Source: Hypomesus transpacificus (taxonomy: Eukaryota > Chordata > Actinopteri > Osmeriformes > Osmeridae). Taken from it: 64,000 bases of DNA. Of the stretch, positions 45,001 through 61,742 are shown in pieces. The notes beneath the pieces are model-generated. The model did no database searches. It was not told the origin of the DNA and saw nothing but the letters and a program-made list of their open reading frames with translations. The stretch covers positions 3,560,504 through 3,624,503 of the forward strand of contig NC_061067.1 in NCBI RefSeq assembly GCF_021917145.1, written 5' to 3'. Every line of letters begins with the position of its first letter. Position 1 is the first letter of the stretch. The translations under genes and the position numbers were made by a program.

Positions 45001-48000
45001 GGCTGTAGAAGTACTCTCCGTGGGAGAAACTGAGGAAGTTGCGATTGTGGCCTTCCGACAGCGGCACGGATAGCATGATCGTGTTTAACAACAAGTCCAC
45101 CACCTGGTCACTCTGCAACCAAAAACCAAAAAACATTTGGCATCTGATTGACATGAAACAGACAGAAATTAAACAAACACTTTCAGAATGCTTTTGTAAT
45201 CTGCTTTTTGTGTGACAAATATAAATTAAAAAAACGTGTTCAGTCCAGCTAAAATACTTTTTCCCAATCACACAGAGAGTACAAACCTGTCCACCGAGGT
45301 AGAAGGCCAGCTGCAGGAGTCCATCTGCTAACCTCCTGCTCCTCACGTCCATGGAAGGCAGAGCCCTCTTCTCTTCCCCGGGAGCGATGCCTCTGTACAC
45401 GGCCATGAGGAGTCGAGACCCAAGGCTCTTAGCGTAACTCTGATCCTTCATTGGACCGCACCACAAAAGGTGATTACATTACAGTAGCTGACATCAATTC
45501 AAGCAGGGATAATAACATGGTTTCAGTGTCGTCTGCTTCCACTCATAACACACTCGATAACACACAGATTTTTTTATTAATTGTTTAGGCAAAAGAACAA
45601 GACAAGAAGAGAGTTTAAGTTGGAGTACCTGGCTTTGCAGAATCGAACTTAGGAAGCCAGCTTTGTGGATCTGCTTACAGGCAGACAGCACCATCTCCAC
45701 CTCGGCATGGCTGGTGTGGGAATTAGGATCATAAAGGTCCACACTGCACAGCTTCTCCAAACTAATGAACACAAACACAAAACATACACAGTCAATTAAT
45801 TATATAGAGCCAATTCAAATTAAACCAGTTCATAGTCTCCAAAAAGAAAGTACTTTAGCTGTGATTACCCTCTGCCTTTGCTTAAACAATCACATTATCT
45901 TGAATCTAGGATGAAAAAAAAAAACAACCTTTGGTTGGATATTTTCTTAGAGATGCTGTCCTCCATGTTGGTACGGTAGGTAGTGGCTACCACAGCCTTC
46001 AGCAGAAGCACGCACACCTCAGGCAGGCGCGTCATCACCTCCAAGTCAGCCATGTTAAAACCCACAGAGGAGGGTTGGCACACACACAAGGCTGCCAGCT
46101 CAAAGAAGCTGGGATTCAAAATGTCCTTCTCCAGCACCTAGTCAGAAGGCAGCAAGCTGTGGTTGTCTGATCTGAAAACTGAGGACTTTAGACGAAATTC
46201 AGAATCCTGTTCAGAATTGATCCTACTTAGACACATTGTAAACAGGACAAAATGAATACATAAATGTAAAAAAAATAACTCTAAACATGTCTTCCGTACC
46301 TTCCAAAAGTCCTGCTGACATTTGGCCAACACCATTGCAGCAAACTCAAACAGTCGTACAATAATGGTGCATTTGCTGTAGTTGTACTGGTCTGTCTCAC
46401 TCAGACTGAAAAAGGAAGTTTTCTGTCCAACTGTGAAACAGCTCTCTGCTGTTTCCAGTCCCTGTGTGGCCAGCGTAGACAAGAACCAGCCCACAGCCTT
46501 CAGAAAGCTGGACTTCTCACTGGAACCTTGGAACAGAGAAGATTAAACACATCACTTTTTTTTCGTACATAACATTTCCATATAATACCATCCAATCTTA
46601 TGATGAAACAGCCTCATCGCAAACTAGGTTCATCTTAAGAACAACATAAGACAACAAATTACATGCGGTGAACAAACAAATACAGTATATTAAATCAGAA
46701 GAAGATGTAGTTTGGCAGTTTGAACTCACCTAGTATCTGATGAGGCTTGACGATGTGTAACCCAATGAAAGTGTTGTAGCAGTCCAGTGCAGCCAACAGC
46801 AGATCCATCCATTGCAGGGTGGCCCTCACACTGAAGGGGCCAGAGAGGTCCCTAAGTGTGGGCTGAAAGAAGAGGCCCCCACCCTCAAACCTGGCCACGA
46901 GAAATCCATCATCCTGCTTCATCAATACACCCTCCAGCCACTGAGATGGAGACTTCTTACCTGAAATTAAAACACATCGACACACAAAACACACACTTAG
47001 TTACGTGCACCTGCAGGCGACTGGTTGCTGAGGTGTCAAAAAGCCTAATACCCCGTCTAAAGCAGGAAAATGGAAATAGGGAAGTGAGAATACTACAGCT
47101 CGCTTGTACATGTCAACACATCTTTCCTCTTTCAGGAAAGACGTATGCAAACGCACATTCAAGACAACATTTCACAGAGGACCTCTCACCTGGTAGTAAC
47201 GGCACAAATTCATAAAACAGCTCCATGCACTTGTGACGACACTCAGTCTGAGGCCGACCGCACTGCTCCAGCAGCCACATGACCACGTCACACAGGCACA
47301 CTCGCTCATCCTTGGGAAATCCTCTTGTTGGAGGGAAAGATAAAACTATTTATTATACTTGCTTCTTCCAAAATTGAAATGTTTGGGGAATATCGTTCAA
47401 ACCATTTTAATGAAAATTAAGCAAGAAAATGGGAAACATCCAGACGAACTAACCTAGGAATGCGTCTCTTGGCATTGTGCTGGTTAAGGCTGTTAGCCTT
47501 GCCTTTTATAATTCTCTTCAGGTGGTCAATGGAAGACCCACACTGCTGCAAGGTCCCTGGAGAGATAGAGGAATATGTATGAAACACCACATAACAGCAG
47601 TAGCTTTAACATCAGTGGGAACTATGAGGCCATCTTGTTACCCAATGATTTCTCATCTGCATGGGCCAGTGTCATGCTTTCCACAAATATGACCAGGGTT
47701 TCAAAGACAAACTGCTCCACCAAGGAGGTTTCCTCTCTGTAAAGACAAGACAATGTTTATTACCAGCTTCCTCCATAGTTTAAAATGTCAAACAGATGTG
47801 TCTCTGATACTCAAATGTCCCACCACAGTACATCTTTTATATTTTCTGTAGATGACATTTTACAGATAGTGAAGCCTGGTTAACAGTACGACAAGACCCG
47901 ACCTGAACTGTCTGTAGATGTTATTGAATGCCAAGGCTGCACCAAGTCTTTTGAAACCATTCGGATGCAAGGCGAGACTGTAGATGCGTTTGAAGACAGA

Positions 48001-51000
48001 CTTGATGTTGGTTGGACTCTTTTCTTGCTGCTTGGGTGACGTCTGTTTTATGGACCATTTGACGAACTCTTGAATGCAGCGACCGCAAAAGTCTCTGAGA
48101 GTACTGTCTACTGAGTCGATCAGTCCATCCTGAACCAATAAATATCTATATGAGTGCTCTAATACAGACAAGATGGTTTAAGACAAATTGTTGCAAAATG
48201 TCAAAAGCCAAATATAAAAAGGAACATTTACCAGAATGGCTTCTAAAACAGCTACTGTGTCCTGACTTTCAAACTTCTTGTTGCTAGTGAACCAGTGGAT
48301 GAGTTGCATCACCAGTGGTTCAAAGAGCTGTCTTGTGACCTGAAAACATAAGAAGTCAGAGCAGTTCACGTTAAAGCGCCTATCGATGCAGCAGCAGTCT
48401 AGCAGTCATCTGAAAAGTAGCTGCTAAGAAAACGTTTTAGCGTCTCCCGTTGCAGTGCATCATAGCACATCAGGGTATCAAAAATCGTTGGCTGAAACAA
48501 CCGATGTAGGACCGCCAACGTGATAAAAACTCTATACACGTGATTTTCACCCCGAGTTTTCATCAAGCCAAACTAGCTCCATAGTCATTACATTTACATG
48601 TAATCATTTAGCAGACGCTCTTGTGATTAATAGCCCGATTCCCTAACCGCTCAGCCATCTGACCCCCTCATTACTGACCTGATCCACATCACAGGCTAGA
48701 CGGAGAAGCACTGGGAAGATCCTCTTGTGTAGGTGGTACATAGGCGGTGAGTTCTCCCCCTCCACTATCTGAGAGCCCTTCCCTATCATGTAGATCACCA
48801 CGCTGTGAAGCAGCTCACAGGCTGCCACCTGTGCACATGCAAACACAACAGCATTAGTGTGCAGTGGATTCAGGGTTTAGCATTCAAAGATGGGTTCCAA
48901 ATCTGTTCGAAGAATTTGTTAATTTCCCCCTACATCAAAAACATGCATGTTTTTTTAATTGATAGTTAAATTATTAATAGCGAGTTGTGACACCCCAAAT
49001 ATTGCAATGTCTTTGTGTTTTGACATACTTTGGTTTGCCTGTCACTTGTAGACAAGGCCAGTTCAGCAATGCGTGGTAGGAAAGGGTCAAGGTAGATAAC
49101 TGGCTTCATATCAGTGAAAGGCACAGCAAAGCTTAGCCTCTGCTGGCTGTCCCAGGCCACAAACTTCTTCATCATCTCTTCGGCTGAAGTTGCTGGATAA
49201 AAATGAATTATATGAAAGACATTTAAGCAAAATGTAACTAATATGTACACTATTAAAAACACAATATCTTCTAATTCAGAAGCACTTTTTGGGTATGAAA
49301 TTGAACAGATTTGCTCCATCTGACTGAGTGGTAAAGGAAGTCCTACTGTAGCTTCACTTTTCTCACATTTTATGACTGTTTAATGTGTAAGATGCATTTA
49401 GATGAATACATGTAATATACAATACAACATAACTACATGTTTCATACTTGAACCATGAATCTCACCTGTGACCAGATTCCTGTTGTGCTGTCCTCCAAGG
49501 TGTCCCAGAAGACGCACAACTCTGCGCCTAACCATCGCAAGAGGGGCATCTTCCTCCTGACACATACACACACATACATGTCAAAAGGCCTAATTCTATT
49601 CTATACTTTCCTTCTTACACAGATAGCACACACAAACCAGTACTGCTTCAAGCGATTTTGGGAGCAGCGTTACCATAGTAAGATTGGGAGCAGCGTTACC
49701 ATGGTAAGATTCTTGGACATCTTCAGCAGCCTCTTCATCATGATTCCATAGCCTTTTTCTTTTCCAGTTCCAGAGAGAGACATCCTTTCCAAGCCTTGTT
49801 CATCATTATCTACAATGACAAAAATATTTTTTATTTAGTCTAATAGTTTACACTGTTTAAATACTTCCTTCTTTACCTCATACAAAGCTGTGTCAAGTCA
49901 TTTTTGCAGATTTAAATTAAAAGATTACTAACTTCTTAATAGGATTATTGCTAAAGTACAGATATTACAATGGGATCAGGTAAAAGGACCATTTGTGTCA
50001 GCGGTCTTCAGGTATCCATCCAGGTGGGGCAGGATGTCCTTGTAGAAGGGCTGCATGGTCTCAGCTGGGATGCGTCTGGACCACACCTCCAAGGCATCCA
50101 GGGCTGCATCTGCCAGAGGGGTGTGGCTCAGGCCAAGCTTCAGAGCTACCTACAAGGTCAAACATGGATTAAGTTAGCATTACTTACAGAACAATATTTA
50201 GGTGTCCTAAATTTGTCCACAATACCCCATCATAATTTGAAAATGATTCTGAAAGGTTTTGGGAATAACATAAAAAGTATATCTTATCTTATCTACTTTC
50301 CTAAGGAATTAAACCTGTTGTAAGCTATGGTTTACTCAATGTTCAATAATTTAATGACAAAGAACCTCATTTAGGCTACATAACACACTCCAGCTACATA
50401 CCTGTAGCGCAGGGACATACACTTTGATGTCAAGAGCAACAATGTCATAATGAAGTGAAAGAACAAACGTCAAGCTGGATGCCAGCAGCTCATCTTTGTA
50501 CTGTTTCATTCTTACAGACACCTGAGGAGAGACCATTATAAACTTGATGTGCAATATGATGGCGCATGTAGCAACACAGCCACTCTAAAAGGAATGAGAT
50601 ATAAAGGTTGCCTTTAAAGCAAAGAATTGTATCCTACCTCTTTTCCAAACTTTGAGAAAAGGGCAAAACTGCCACATTTCAAAGGGTCTATCTCGACGGA
50701 CTTCAATGTTTTGGGACCAACCCCCTATAAGAATACGGAAAATACAGCAGACCAGTGAAGATCTGTTTCAGGTAGACAAAACAAGGCCAGAGATTCAAGG
50801 CAATATGACTCAAAGACGTTCTTACCTGGAAATACTGGATTTTTTTGGCCACTACCATGGAGACAGAGAGAAGCTTGTAAAAGCCACTGACAAGAGGGGA
50901 TCTTATGGACTGGAGGATGAGTTCATGGCTCAATGGGTACACCCACTGCTCAAAATACTCCACGTGCTTATTCAGCAGCAATTCACTGCAATAACAGAAT

Positions 51001-54000
51001 TATGGCTTAAGTCATGAAAGGTGGGACCAGTCAGTATGAGAACCAATCAGAGCTGACCATATCAAGATGATCAACTATATAAAGATGATCAACATTAGGG
51101 TCTTGGACACTGACAAGGGAACATAATGTGGTTGATTAACAGTCCAGCTGTACCTGCAGAAGTCCACCAGATTGATGAAGGCAGTAAAGTCCTTGGGTTT
51201 GTTAGGCAGAAGGTGAGCAGAGGGGTCAGAAGAGGGCAAGGCCAAACCACTGACATCCTTCTGACCCTGGGAAACAGGCAAAGAGCTAGACTTAAAAGCA
51301 TGTAGTGTGACACTTAATAACTACACAAAATCTACATTTACAAATAATTGTTTGTTTACTTCAAACTAAGTATTTAATAATGACAAACCAGTGGTTTGTA
51401 AGGAACTGTTAAGTTTTTTTAAATGTTTCTTGATAGAATTTAAGAAAGATTCTTTTAAATTCAGGTATTAACGTACAATGTATAAAGCAAATGTAAATAA
51501 CTACCAAACTGAATCTTGAATGAAGTACACCTTGTACACTTTCAGTTCTGTGTCCTGTACCTCATCGTCCATGTTGACTTTCTGCAAAGAGAGGTCCAGC
51601 TTCTCAACGATCTTCAGGATGGATTTCACCAGCTCGTCATACAGGAGACGGCTCAAAGACTTCAGAGCACTGTTCTGGATATCAAACGATCCATCTAGAA
51701 ACCCGGAGTCCTACAGCAAAACATGATCACATCATATGACAATTAAATGTAGTAAAAACATCAGAATACAAGGAAAAGACAGTCTTTATATTTTGCAGAA
51801 ATTAACAATGTGCACTTACTTAGCCCCTTTTACTAATATAGTTCGAATTTATAGGTAAGAGTGCTAACTAAATAAAAGGTCAACACAGTCACCAGGAGGA
51901 CAACCCTATGGTGAGGGTTGAGGTGACACACGAAAAGCTCTCAATTATTTAATGAGGTCTGTTTCCCTGATTCATACAGATTTGACATCAAGCAGACATC
52001 ATTTATTATTAAATGAACTAATGGTTAAATGACAGCAGATTGGTGCCATACTTTGTTGCAACCAAACAGGCACCAGGACATACCTTCAACCGATCGCAGT
52101 CTAACAGACCCTTGAATAGGTCAAGGTAGTCTGAACAAGAGGGAACTTTCCATCTTCCGGTCTGGGCATCAGAGGATGTTGAACTGTTGCTACTCCTAGT
52201 CTGCAGATTGCCCTCCTACAAAGTGTTCATTATCAAAAGTTCAAAAGTTCATTGACTGTACTTTGACTGACCAGGAATTGAAATCTGCCCACAGCTACTT
52301 CTTTAAAGGTATCATGAAGTATAATCACATTTTGACCTTTGTAATAATGCAGTTTGATAAATACAATGGTATAATAAAGCACTGATATTTTCCCATAACG
52401 TTTTCCCATAAAGTTAAGACAAATTTTAAGTTGATACAGAACCAAAACCAAAACCTTTGAAGTTTTAAAACCTGCTTCAACTTCAATACATTTTGTTCAA
52501 AACATCAGCTCACCTCCGGAAAATGGACTGGCTTTGAACAGACCCGGATCAAGCCCTGGTGCACTGAGAAAGAAAAGGAACTTACACATTTTGGAAAAAG
52601 GCTTTCAGGGATATACTATGCAGACCCCAAACATAGCCTACTTTTTTCCTATTTCAGACAAACAAATTACAATCATATTGAATTCAACACACATTCAAGA
52701 GCCACATGTTCACACAGCATGATGTGGACGTCCAATCAGACACTCACCCACTGAACTGATGAAACTCCAGAGCACGGGACCCTTGGATGCCATGGCAACA
52801 AACACCTTGAGGACGGCACGGCAACATGTGGGCTGCATCCTGGGGCTGTACTGAGGGAAGCTGTCGATCTGAACCACCATGAGGCGCTCCAGCACAGGCG
52901 TGTACACCTCTGGGACCTGCTCACACACACCTGGTTTTAGAATAACTTCACATTTTATATGCAAGGACACACTGTGAGAACATTTTAGTTCAAACAAATA
53001 AGGCCACGAACAGCAAGTTACTGTTCCCGACCAATTTGTTAGATAAGTGCGTCCAACATTTTCACTTTCAATAGACGAATAAAATCTTTTTAATTCACTC
53101 CCTCAAAATTAAGAGAAATATATTTTTCCATCGTTATGATATGAAACCTCATCCGAGGCTACTAAACAACAGCCAGAATGTTAGAATACCTTTTCCAGGT
53201 GAATGAGAACACTGGCAATAGAATCCAGGAAGCTGGGCAACTGGTAAACATTCTCATCCTCCCTGTCAGTCTCTGTGAGGTACATCTGTTTGCACCGCTG
53301 AATCAGCTCCACATACATCAAGTCCACGTCTTGAGGACAAACAACTTTACACGGCTGCAAAGGCAACAATACATCATACCTCAATTTCAACGAGTGTACA
53401 TCTACTTCTAAAACGCAACATTAAACTTGGGGACACACACACGTTATTTAAAAAAATGCCCACCTGACTACTATATCCTTAAAATAAGTTATCTGAGACA
53501 AGGTAACAGGTTAGAGAAAGCGATTTTCGTTCATTAAGAATCTGTGTCGGAAATTGTCTTAATCTAAATTGGACTAGACTGTGGCGGTAGCCATGCAACT
53601 TGAGTTGTCAGTTCAGTCAAAAAAGGATTAGGAGGCAAAACAAACATACAGCTGCAAAGAAACCATATCCTCGGATAGCGATGGAGAGCTCCTTGTGTGA
53701 GGAATCCATTGTCTTGATTATGGAACAGAATTTCTGCATGAAGAACTTCAGTTTGCTTTTATGTTGTTCCACATTCTCAGCCACCAAGCTTGCAACCTGA
53801 AAATATTTATCCAGAAGTCACACAAACTGAACATTGGTGCAATTCGAAAACAACAATAACCATGCCTACCTGTTTCAGGAAGGATTCCAAGGCATAATAA
53901 CTTGTCTTCTTAATTTCTGCGTTGATGTGTCCACAAAGCTTGGACATGACTTCAAACAAAGCTTTATAATGCTCCATGAAGCTGCTACTTAGCTGACTAG

Positions 54001-56847
54001 AATGCTTGGCAAACAGCTTGAGCCCAGCTGTGAGAAAAGACAAAAACGGCTAACAAGTGAACAAACATTCATGAACCTCAAGGAGGCAATTCAGGGGTCA
54101 GTGGAGAAACATGGCTGCTTTGCTCAAACCCTGACATGATGATGAATCTTACCTATGGTGACAGCATAACGCGTCATTTCCATCTACAAGAGAAACACAA
54201 GAAAGTTAAATGGATGAGCTGATTGACAGAAATAATATTCAAAATAAAGAACCAATAACATTTGAAGTATGTAAAGATATTACTGTTACAGTTTGGTGAA
54301 CAAGAATACAGTTTGTGATGCAAAAATGACTAAAGGCTTTCTGAGTTGCACTGCATGCATCTCAAATCTTGTTGCATAGGCTTGTTGTAAGAGTACCTGG
54401 GGACTAATTGTCTTCATGGCATAGTCAAATATTTCCTTCGATGTCTTAGGGTCTGCACAAGCAAGAAAGAAACACAGAAAAGTATTATTAAACAAGGAAA
54501 AGGTACGCATCGTTATAATGATGAAAAATGCTACCGGAAATGCAGCATATAAAACATGTTATTATGATAACAAACCATCATCTGTGGATTTGGTGAAATT
54601 AACCAGAAGAGCTGTGATTCCTTTTAAACATCCTGCTACAACTGTCAGCTTTGGCTCCTTTGTTAATGAGGTCATCTGAAATTCAGATGAAGAGAACTCA
54701 ATTAAGACAGTACAAAAATGCTCCCCACCAACAAATAAGACTTCTCTCAAATAATCAAATCAATCCGGGATCAATAGCATTGTTCATAACTAAAGGCCTA
54801 AATGCTGATGCAGTAATCTGACACACTGAGTGTCTGTACCTGCTCTTTCAGTTCTCCTAGAAAGGCTTTGTAGAGTTTTTCTGAGTTGTTGATCATTTCA
54901 CTGGGATGAACTTCACCTAAAACTCCCAGCAGCTCATAGATTTTCCCAAGAACTGTTGAAATGAATACAACAGGTCTTAGGGTTACATTTACGTCAGTGT
55001 ACAACAAAAAGTTCTGAAAGATCTGTAGTTCTAAATTGCTAATCACAACGTAATAAGCCGATTAAATTCCAGCCATGAATTTCCCCCTCGCAGTCTGAAT
55101 TATTTTCAAGGTGGCACATGAGAGTTGGCACATAGTTAAGCCATGTTTGCCTTGTATCACAAAACATATCCAAAAACTGATTGTATTTATTTTCCTTAAA
55201 TGGAACACTTGGAAGGTCAGATTACAAATAATTTTGTAATAGTTACTGTACCTGTATCAGGAAGTTTATTCTTCTGACACAGCTCACTGTAGAATTTGTT
55301 GAATATGTCACCAACTTTCATATCCTGTGCAATGCTGGAGTCCTTTGTTAAATAAAGAACCTACAAACCAGGTAAATGGATTTAATGGAAGAAGCATTAT
55401 TATGACAGAATAAAAAAGACTGCTACAGTATCAAATAACGTAATCATGAGTTGGCAAAAATGTATTTGAAGTAGCTGTTGGAAGTAATTTAAGCTTAAGT
55501 GGAAAGACTGGAAGTAAGCTAGCAGAACCTGGAGTCAGCTGTTACAGTAGACAATTATAACTTGTTTTGTGCCCATGTTATGTAACTAATGTGCTGGAAG
55601 TGTGCTGGCCACCTTTGGGCAGAATATGTCTCTCACTCTTCCTCAGGTGGAAGGAGACGATGTTGTCCCAAATTCTATGTTTAAACCAAGACTAACCTTG
55701 ATAAGGAGGTCCAATGATGAAACCCTGCATTTTGCAGATTTGTCCTTTGTATATACATTCAGACACGTATCCTGACGGGCCAAACAATGATAAAGACAGA
55801 CAATTAGATTTGAAAATACCACATTCTAAAGAATGTTGTTGACTGAGTAAATATGTTATTTAAGAGGACTGTTTACAAAGCTCCTAAGAGCCCATGTAAA
55901 ATAGCAACATCACACCCTTAATACCATACCCTTATATCAATAGCATATGTATTATTCCAGCTCTTGACACTTGCTGTGATCCTTTGCAAGAATTTCTCAA
56001 TAAGACTGAGGATTTCTACCCTTGTGTCCACCAGCTGCAAATCAAAATGCATGGGTTTATACAAGTTTAAAGGCCAGCGATGTTCCATCATGAAATTGGT
56101 GCATATCTGGATCCATAAGCATACCTTGTCACATGCCAGAGATTTTTTTAGGAAAGTGAGCAATCCCTCTTCTTTTGAAAGCAACAGGGATGTCTGTAAA
56201 GCTTAGAAGGAAAATACGTTGCATAAGTAATGTACCCGATATTCTTTCCAAAATAAGCAATCAGCTGAAGAACATGCCCGAGGCCATGTGACGCAAGAAT
56301 CAAGTGGATCAACTCATGCTTTGTTTACGTTCTGGACAAATGAATGACACGCAGCGTGGCGCTGTTCACATATGACAGGGCAGTGTTATCGTTGTAAATT
56401 AACACATGAAACTGTATTGAAGTGAAAAAGTTCCGAAAAATATATATTGTATTGCCTGATTAGTTCCATTTAGCTAACCATTAGAGTTGTTATCGGTCAG
56501 CTATCGTTAGCACGAAGCACTGGTTAGTCACCTTATTTGGCAAGTGGCTATTTTCTGGTACTCAAGATATACATCTTGCAAACTGCTATAATATTACTTA
56601 TTTTAACACGCAAGATAGACAGGTAACAGTCAAACAGCTAGGCTAGGTCCCGCGCGCGGGGTAAGGCTGAAATCTTACCAAGTTCATTCTCGCTTTGTGT
56701 TAACATGCATTCCTGCCCCAAATCCCCGATAATATCATGGCATTTCAAAGCTGCATTTCTAGAGTCACTATCAGAGAGAGAAGCATAAAGCTTCAAAAGA
56801 AGCCCATGGACTCCTCCAACAACGTTCGTGTCGTCGCTTGACGACAT
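27246..56847 (-). CDS. prkdc: DNA-dependent protein kinase catalytic subunit (DNA-PKcs), complete gene
   Basis: A PIKK-family Ser/Thr kinase. Recruited by Ku70/80 to DNA ends, it drives non-homologous end joining and V(D)J recombination. I traced 86 coding exons; the phase closes at every junction, giving 12,333 coding bases and 4110 residues (human 4128). Order: N-terminal HEAT arm, second HEAT arm (M-HEAT) with the two autophosphorylation clusters, FAT domain (about 2860-3520), kinase (about 3700-4035) and FATC (last about 33). The N-terminus reads [12 protein letters not shown] from ATG 56847. An in-frame ATG at 56874, nine codons upstream, has a similar Kozak context and is a possible alternative. 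The C-terminus is [14 protein letters not shown]. Introns are very short (29.6 kb in all). The exon coordinates are in the five section entries below. Confidence 0.98.
28950..29136 (+). repeat. Full-length tRNA-derived SINE in prkdc intron 81
   Basis: A tRNA-like head has an A box (TGGCTGAGCGA at 28959-28969) and a B box (GATCGATTC at 29004-29012, fitting GWTCRANNC). A unique body follows, then the tail GTAAGTCGCTCTGGATAAG with an ATGTTAATGTAATG-type end. It lies between exons 81 and 82 on the strand opposite to prkdc. It shares its tail with 7826-7885 and is related to the deleted copy at 48588-48670. Confidence 0.85.
30207..36288 (-). other. prkdc: prkdc exons 61-77 (FAT domain and linker, residues 2754-3686)
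   Basis: Exons 61 to 77: 36157-36288, 35708-35887, 35288-35496, 34820-34958, 34501-34689, 33999-34223, 33567-33675, 33372-33474, 33107-33257, 32838-33012, 32469-32662, 32189-32369, 31841-32001, 31522-31733, 31162-31249, 30710-30853 and 30207-30414. Landmarks are [72 protein letters not shown] and GAFRRKFIQ. The helical FAT repeats clamp the kinase domain. Confidence 0.92.
35545..35655 (-). repeat. tRNA-derived SINE, minus orientation, prkdc intron 62
   Basis: Read on the minus strand it has a tRNA-like head (GTCAGTGGTAGAGCATTTGC) and a B-box-like GGTTCAAATTT. It ends in a GCTAAGTG-type tail at the left. The head differs from the SINE at 28950, so it is probably another family. Boundaries are approximate. 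Confidence 0.6.
36380..41820 (-). other. prkdc: prkdc exons 46-60 with the two autophosphorylation clusters (residues 2023-2753)
   Basis: Exons 46 to 60: 41672-41820, 41289-41423, 40931-41050, 40592-40735, 40297-40448, 39993-40124, 39717-39825, 39226-39353, 38945-39094, 38529-38702, 38076-38174, 37535-37745, 37069-37243, 36672-36869 and 36380-36495. Exon 46 keeps [20 protein letters not shown]; the SQ serine (about residue 2059) matches human S2056 of the PQR cluster. Exon 58 holds the ABCDE cluster, with SQ/TQ sites at about 2612, 2615, 2623, 2636, 2643 and 2645, matching the human T2609 group. The donor of exon 59 (CGCA|GTAAAGG) was chosen because only it keeps phase. Confidence 0.9.
44605..44793. 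repeat. prkdc: 88-bp tandem duplication bridged by telomeric hexamers, prkdc intron 36
   Basis: Copy A is 44605-44692 and copy B 44706-44793, with one visible mismatch in 88 bases. The 13-base spacer 44693-44705 is TAACCCTAACCCT, two vertebrate telomere hexamers. Each copy holds the first 37 coding bases of exon 37 and its 3' splice site. Copy A belongs to the true exon (44453-44641). Copy B is an intronic decoy. Confidence 0.9.
48588..48670 (-). repeat. Internally deleted SINE beside prkdc exon 25
   Basis: On the minus strand it reads GGTCAGATGGCTGAGCGGTT plus AGGGAATCGG (tRNA-like head), then jumps to AAGAGCGTCTGCTAAATGAT (tail). The body is missing compared with 28950-29136. The head begins within about 10 bases of the exon 25 splice donor. 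Confidence 0.75.
49658..49709. repeat. prkdc: 26-bp tandem duplication over the prkdc exon 22 splice donor
   Basis: Units 49658-49683 and 49684-49709 differ at one base (CCATAGTAA versus CCATGGTAA). On the minus strand each contains ATG|GTAACG, so the 5' splice site is present twice, 26 bases apart. The exon-proximal one keeps frame. Confidence 0.85.
49700..56847 (-). other. prkdc: prkdc exons 1-22 (N-terminal HEAT arm, residues 1-852)
   Basis: Exons 1 to 22: 56679-56847, 56125-56201, 55930-56034, 55697-55771, 55252-55360, 54840-54952, 54576-54675, 54397-54452, 54153-54183, 53870-54027, 53650-53796, 53190-53354, 52748-52916, 52514-52563, 52084-52215, 51561-51710, 51154-51266, 50826-50985, 50638-50724, 50402-50521, 49990-50149 and 49700-49809. 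Landmark blocks are [48 protein letters not shown] and [12 protein letters not shown]. Exon 21 uses a weak donor (G|GTCCTT). The exon 22 donor lies in a tandem duplication. Confidence 0.92.
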
Positions 56848-57702
56848 GTTTGCAAACTCCAGACTGTGGACCATGCCCACATCTGAGTCCCTGTCCTTCT
56901 TCCGTGTTTTCTTCTTCTTCGGCGGTGTTTAACTGCAGATGGCATCCAATGTTGTTGCCACCGGATGTAGTATGCCATCAGTCCATCTCTACTTTTCACT
57001 TTGCAATCTGATCTCTTTTTCTCACATCTCCCTTTCTTCCTGCCTCTTTCTGTCACTCTATGATATTTTAATCACACATCAACACAAACAGGCAAAGAAA
57101 GACCAACACCTATAAATCTCTTCAAACCTTCCCACAAGGCACATTTCTGGGGTATAAAGTACACCTAAATAGAGCAAGTCACCTTTGACCTTTGCATGAG
57201 CGTCCATATCACTATCGCAATAGCCTACTGAAAGGAGGTGCATCTCATATAAGACTTTATTTACATAGCACATTTCATACAAGAATTGCAGCTCAATGTG
57301 CTTTTATACATACATGTTTTGTTTGTGGATATCCAGGCTGCAGAATACAGGTGTGTGGTTCACCAGGTTCATCCTAACACTAGTAATTGTGGATCATGGA
57401 CACTGGTGAGAACATCAGTGTTCTCATATAGACGTAGAACATTCAAAACATACACACACACACACAACCCTGAAATGACAAGAGTTGGTCCATCTCACAA
57501 GACTCATGTACAGACTGCATCAATCAATTAATCATACAACCAATAAAACAGTCAAGTTAACAACATCCTTCAATCTAAGGAGGCAGTTGGAATGACTTGA
57601 AAGACACTGTTGTGTTTTGTTCTTCCCTTGACAACATCTCCAATCAGGCCAAAGACAGAACATTGAGCTGAGCCGATTGGTCAAGCTGGGTCAGGGGCGA
57701 TT
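56848..57702. other. Region between the prkdc start and the xylb end
   Basis: About 850 bp; both genes are on the minus strand, xylb upstream. It must hold the prkdc promoter (no TATA box obvious) and the xylb 3' UTR. TTTATT at 57256-57261 is a possible minus-strand poly(A) signal for xylb. No other gene seen. Confidence 0.4.

Positions 57703-61742
<4,040 letters not shown>

Larger units (their letters stand above)
42029..49556 (-). other. prkdc: prkdc exons 23-45 (middle HEAT region, residues 853-2022)
   Basis: Exons 23 to 45: 49466-49556, 49029-49192, 48679-48828, 48232-48339, 47903-48129, 47642-47736, 47454-47556, 47190-47323, 46730-46960, 46300-46526, 45929-46137, 45629-45761, 45287-45445, 44909-45112, 44453-44641, 44260-44364, 43914-44081, 43664-43791, 43332-43539, 42840-43018, 42467-42635, 42176-42241 and 42029-42092. 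Landmarks are [51 protein letters not shown] and [12 protein letters not shown]-like [12 protein letters not shown]. Exon 40 ends CA|GTCAGT and joins exon 41 in frame. Confidence 0.92.
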
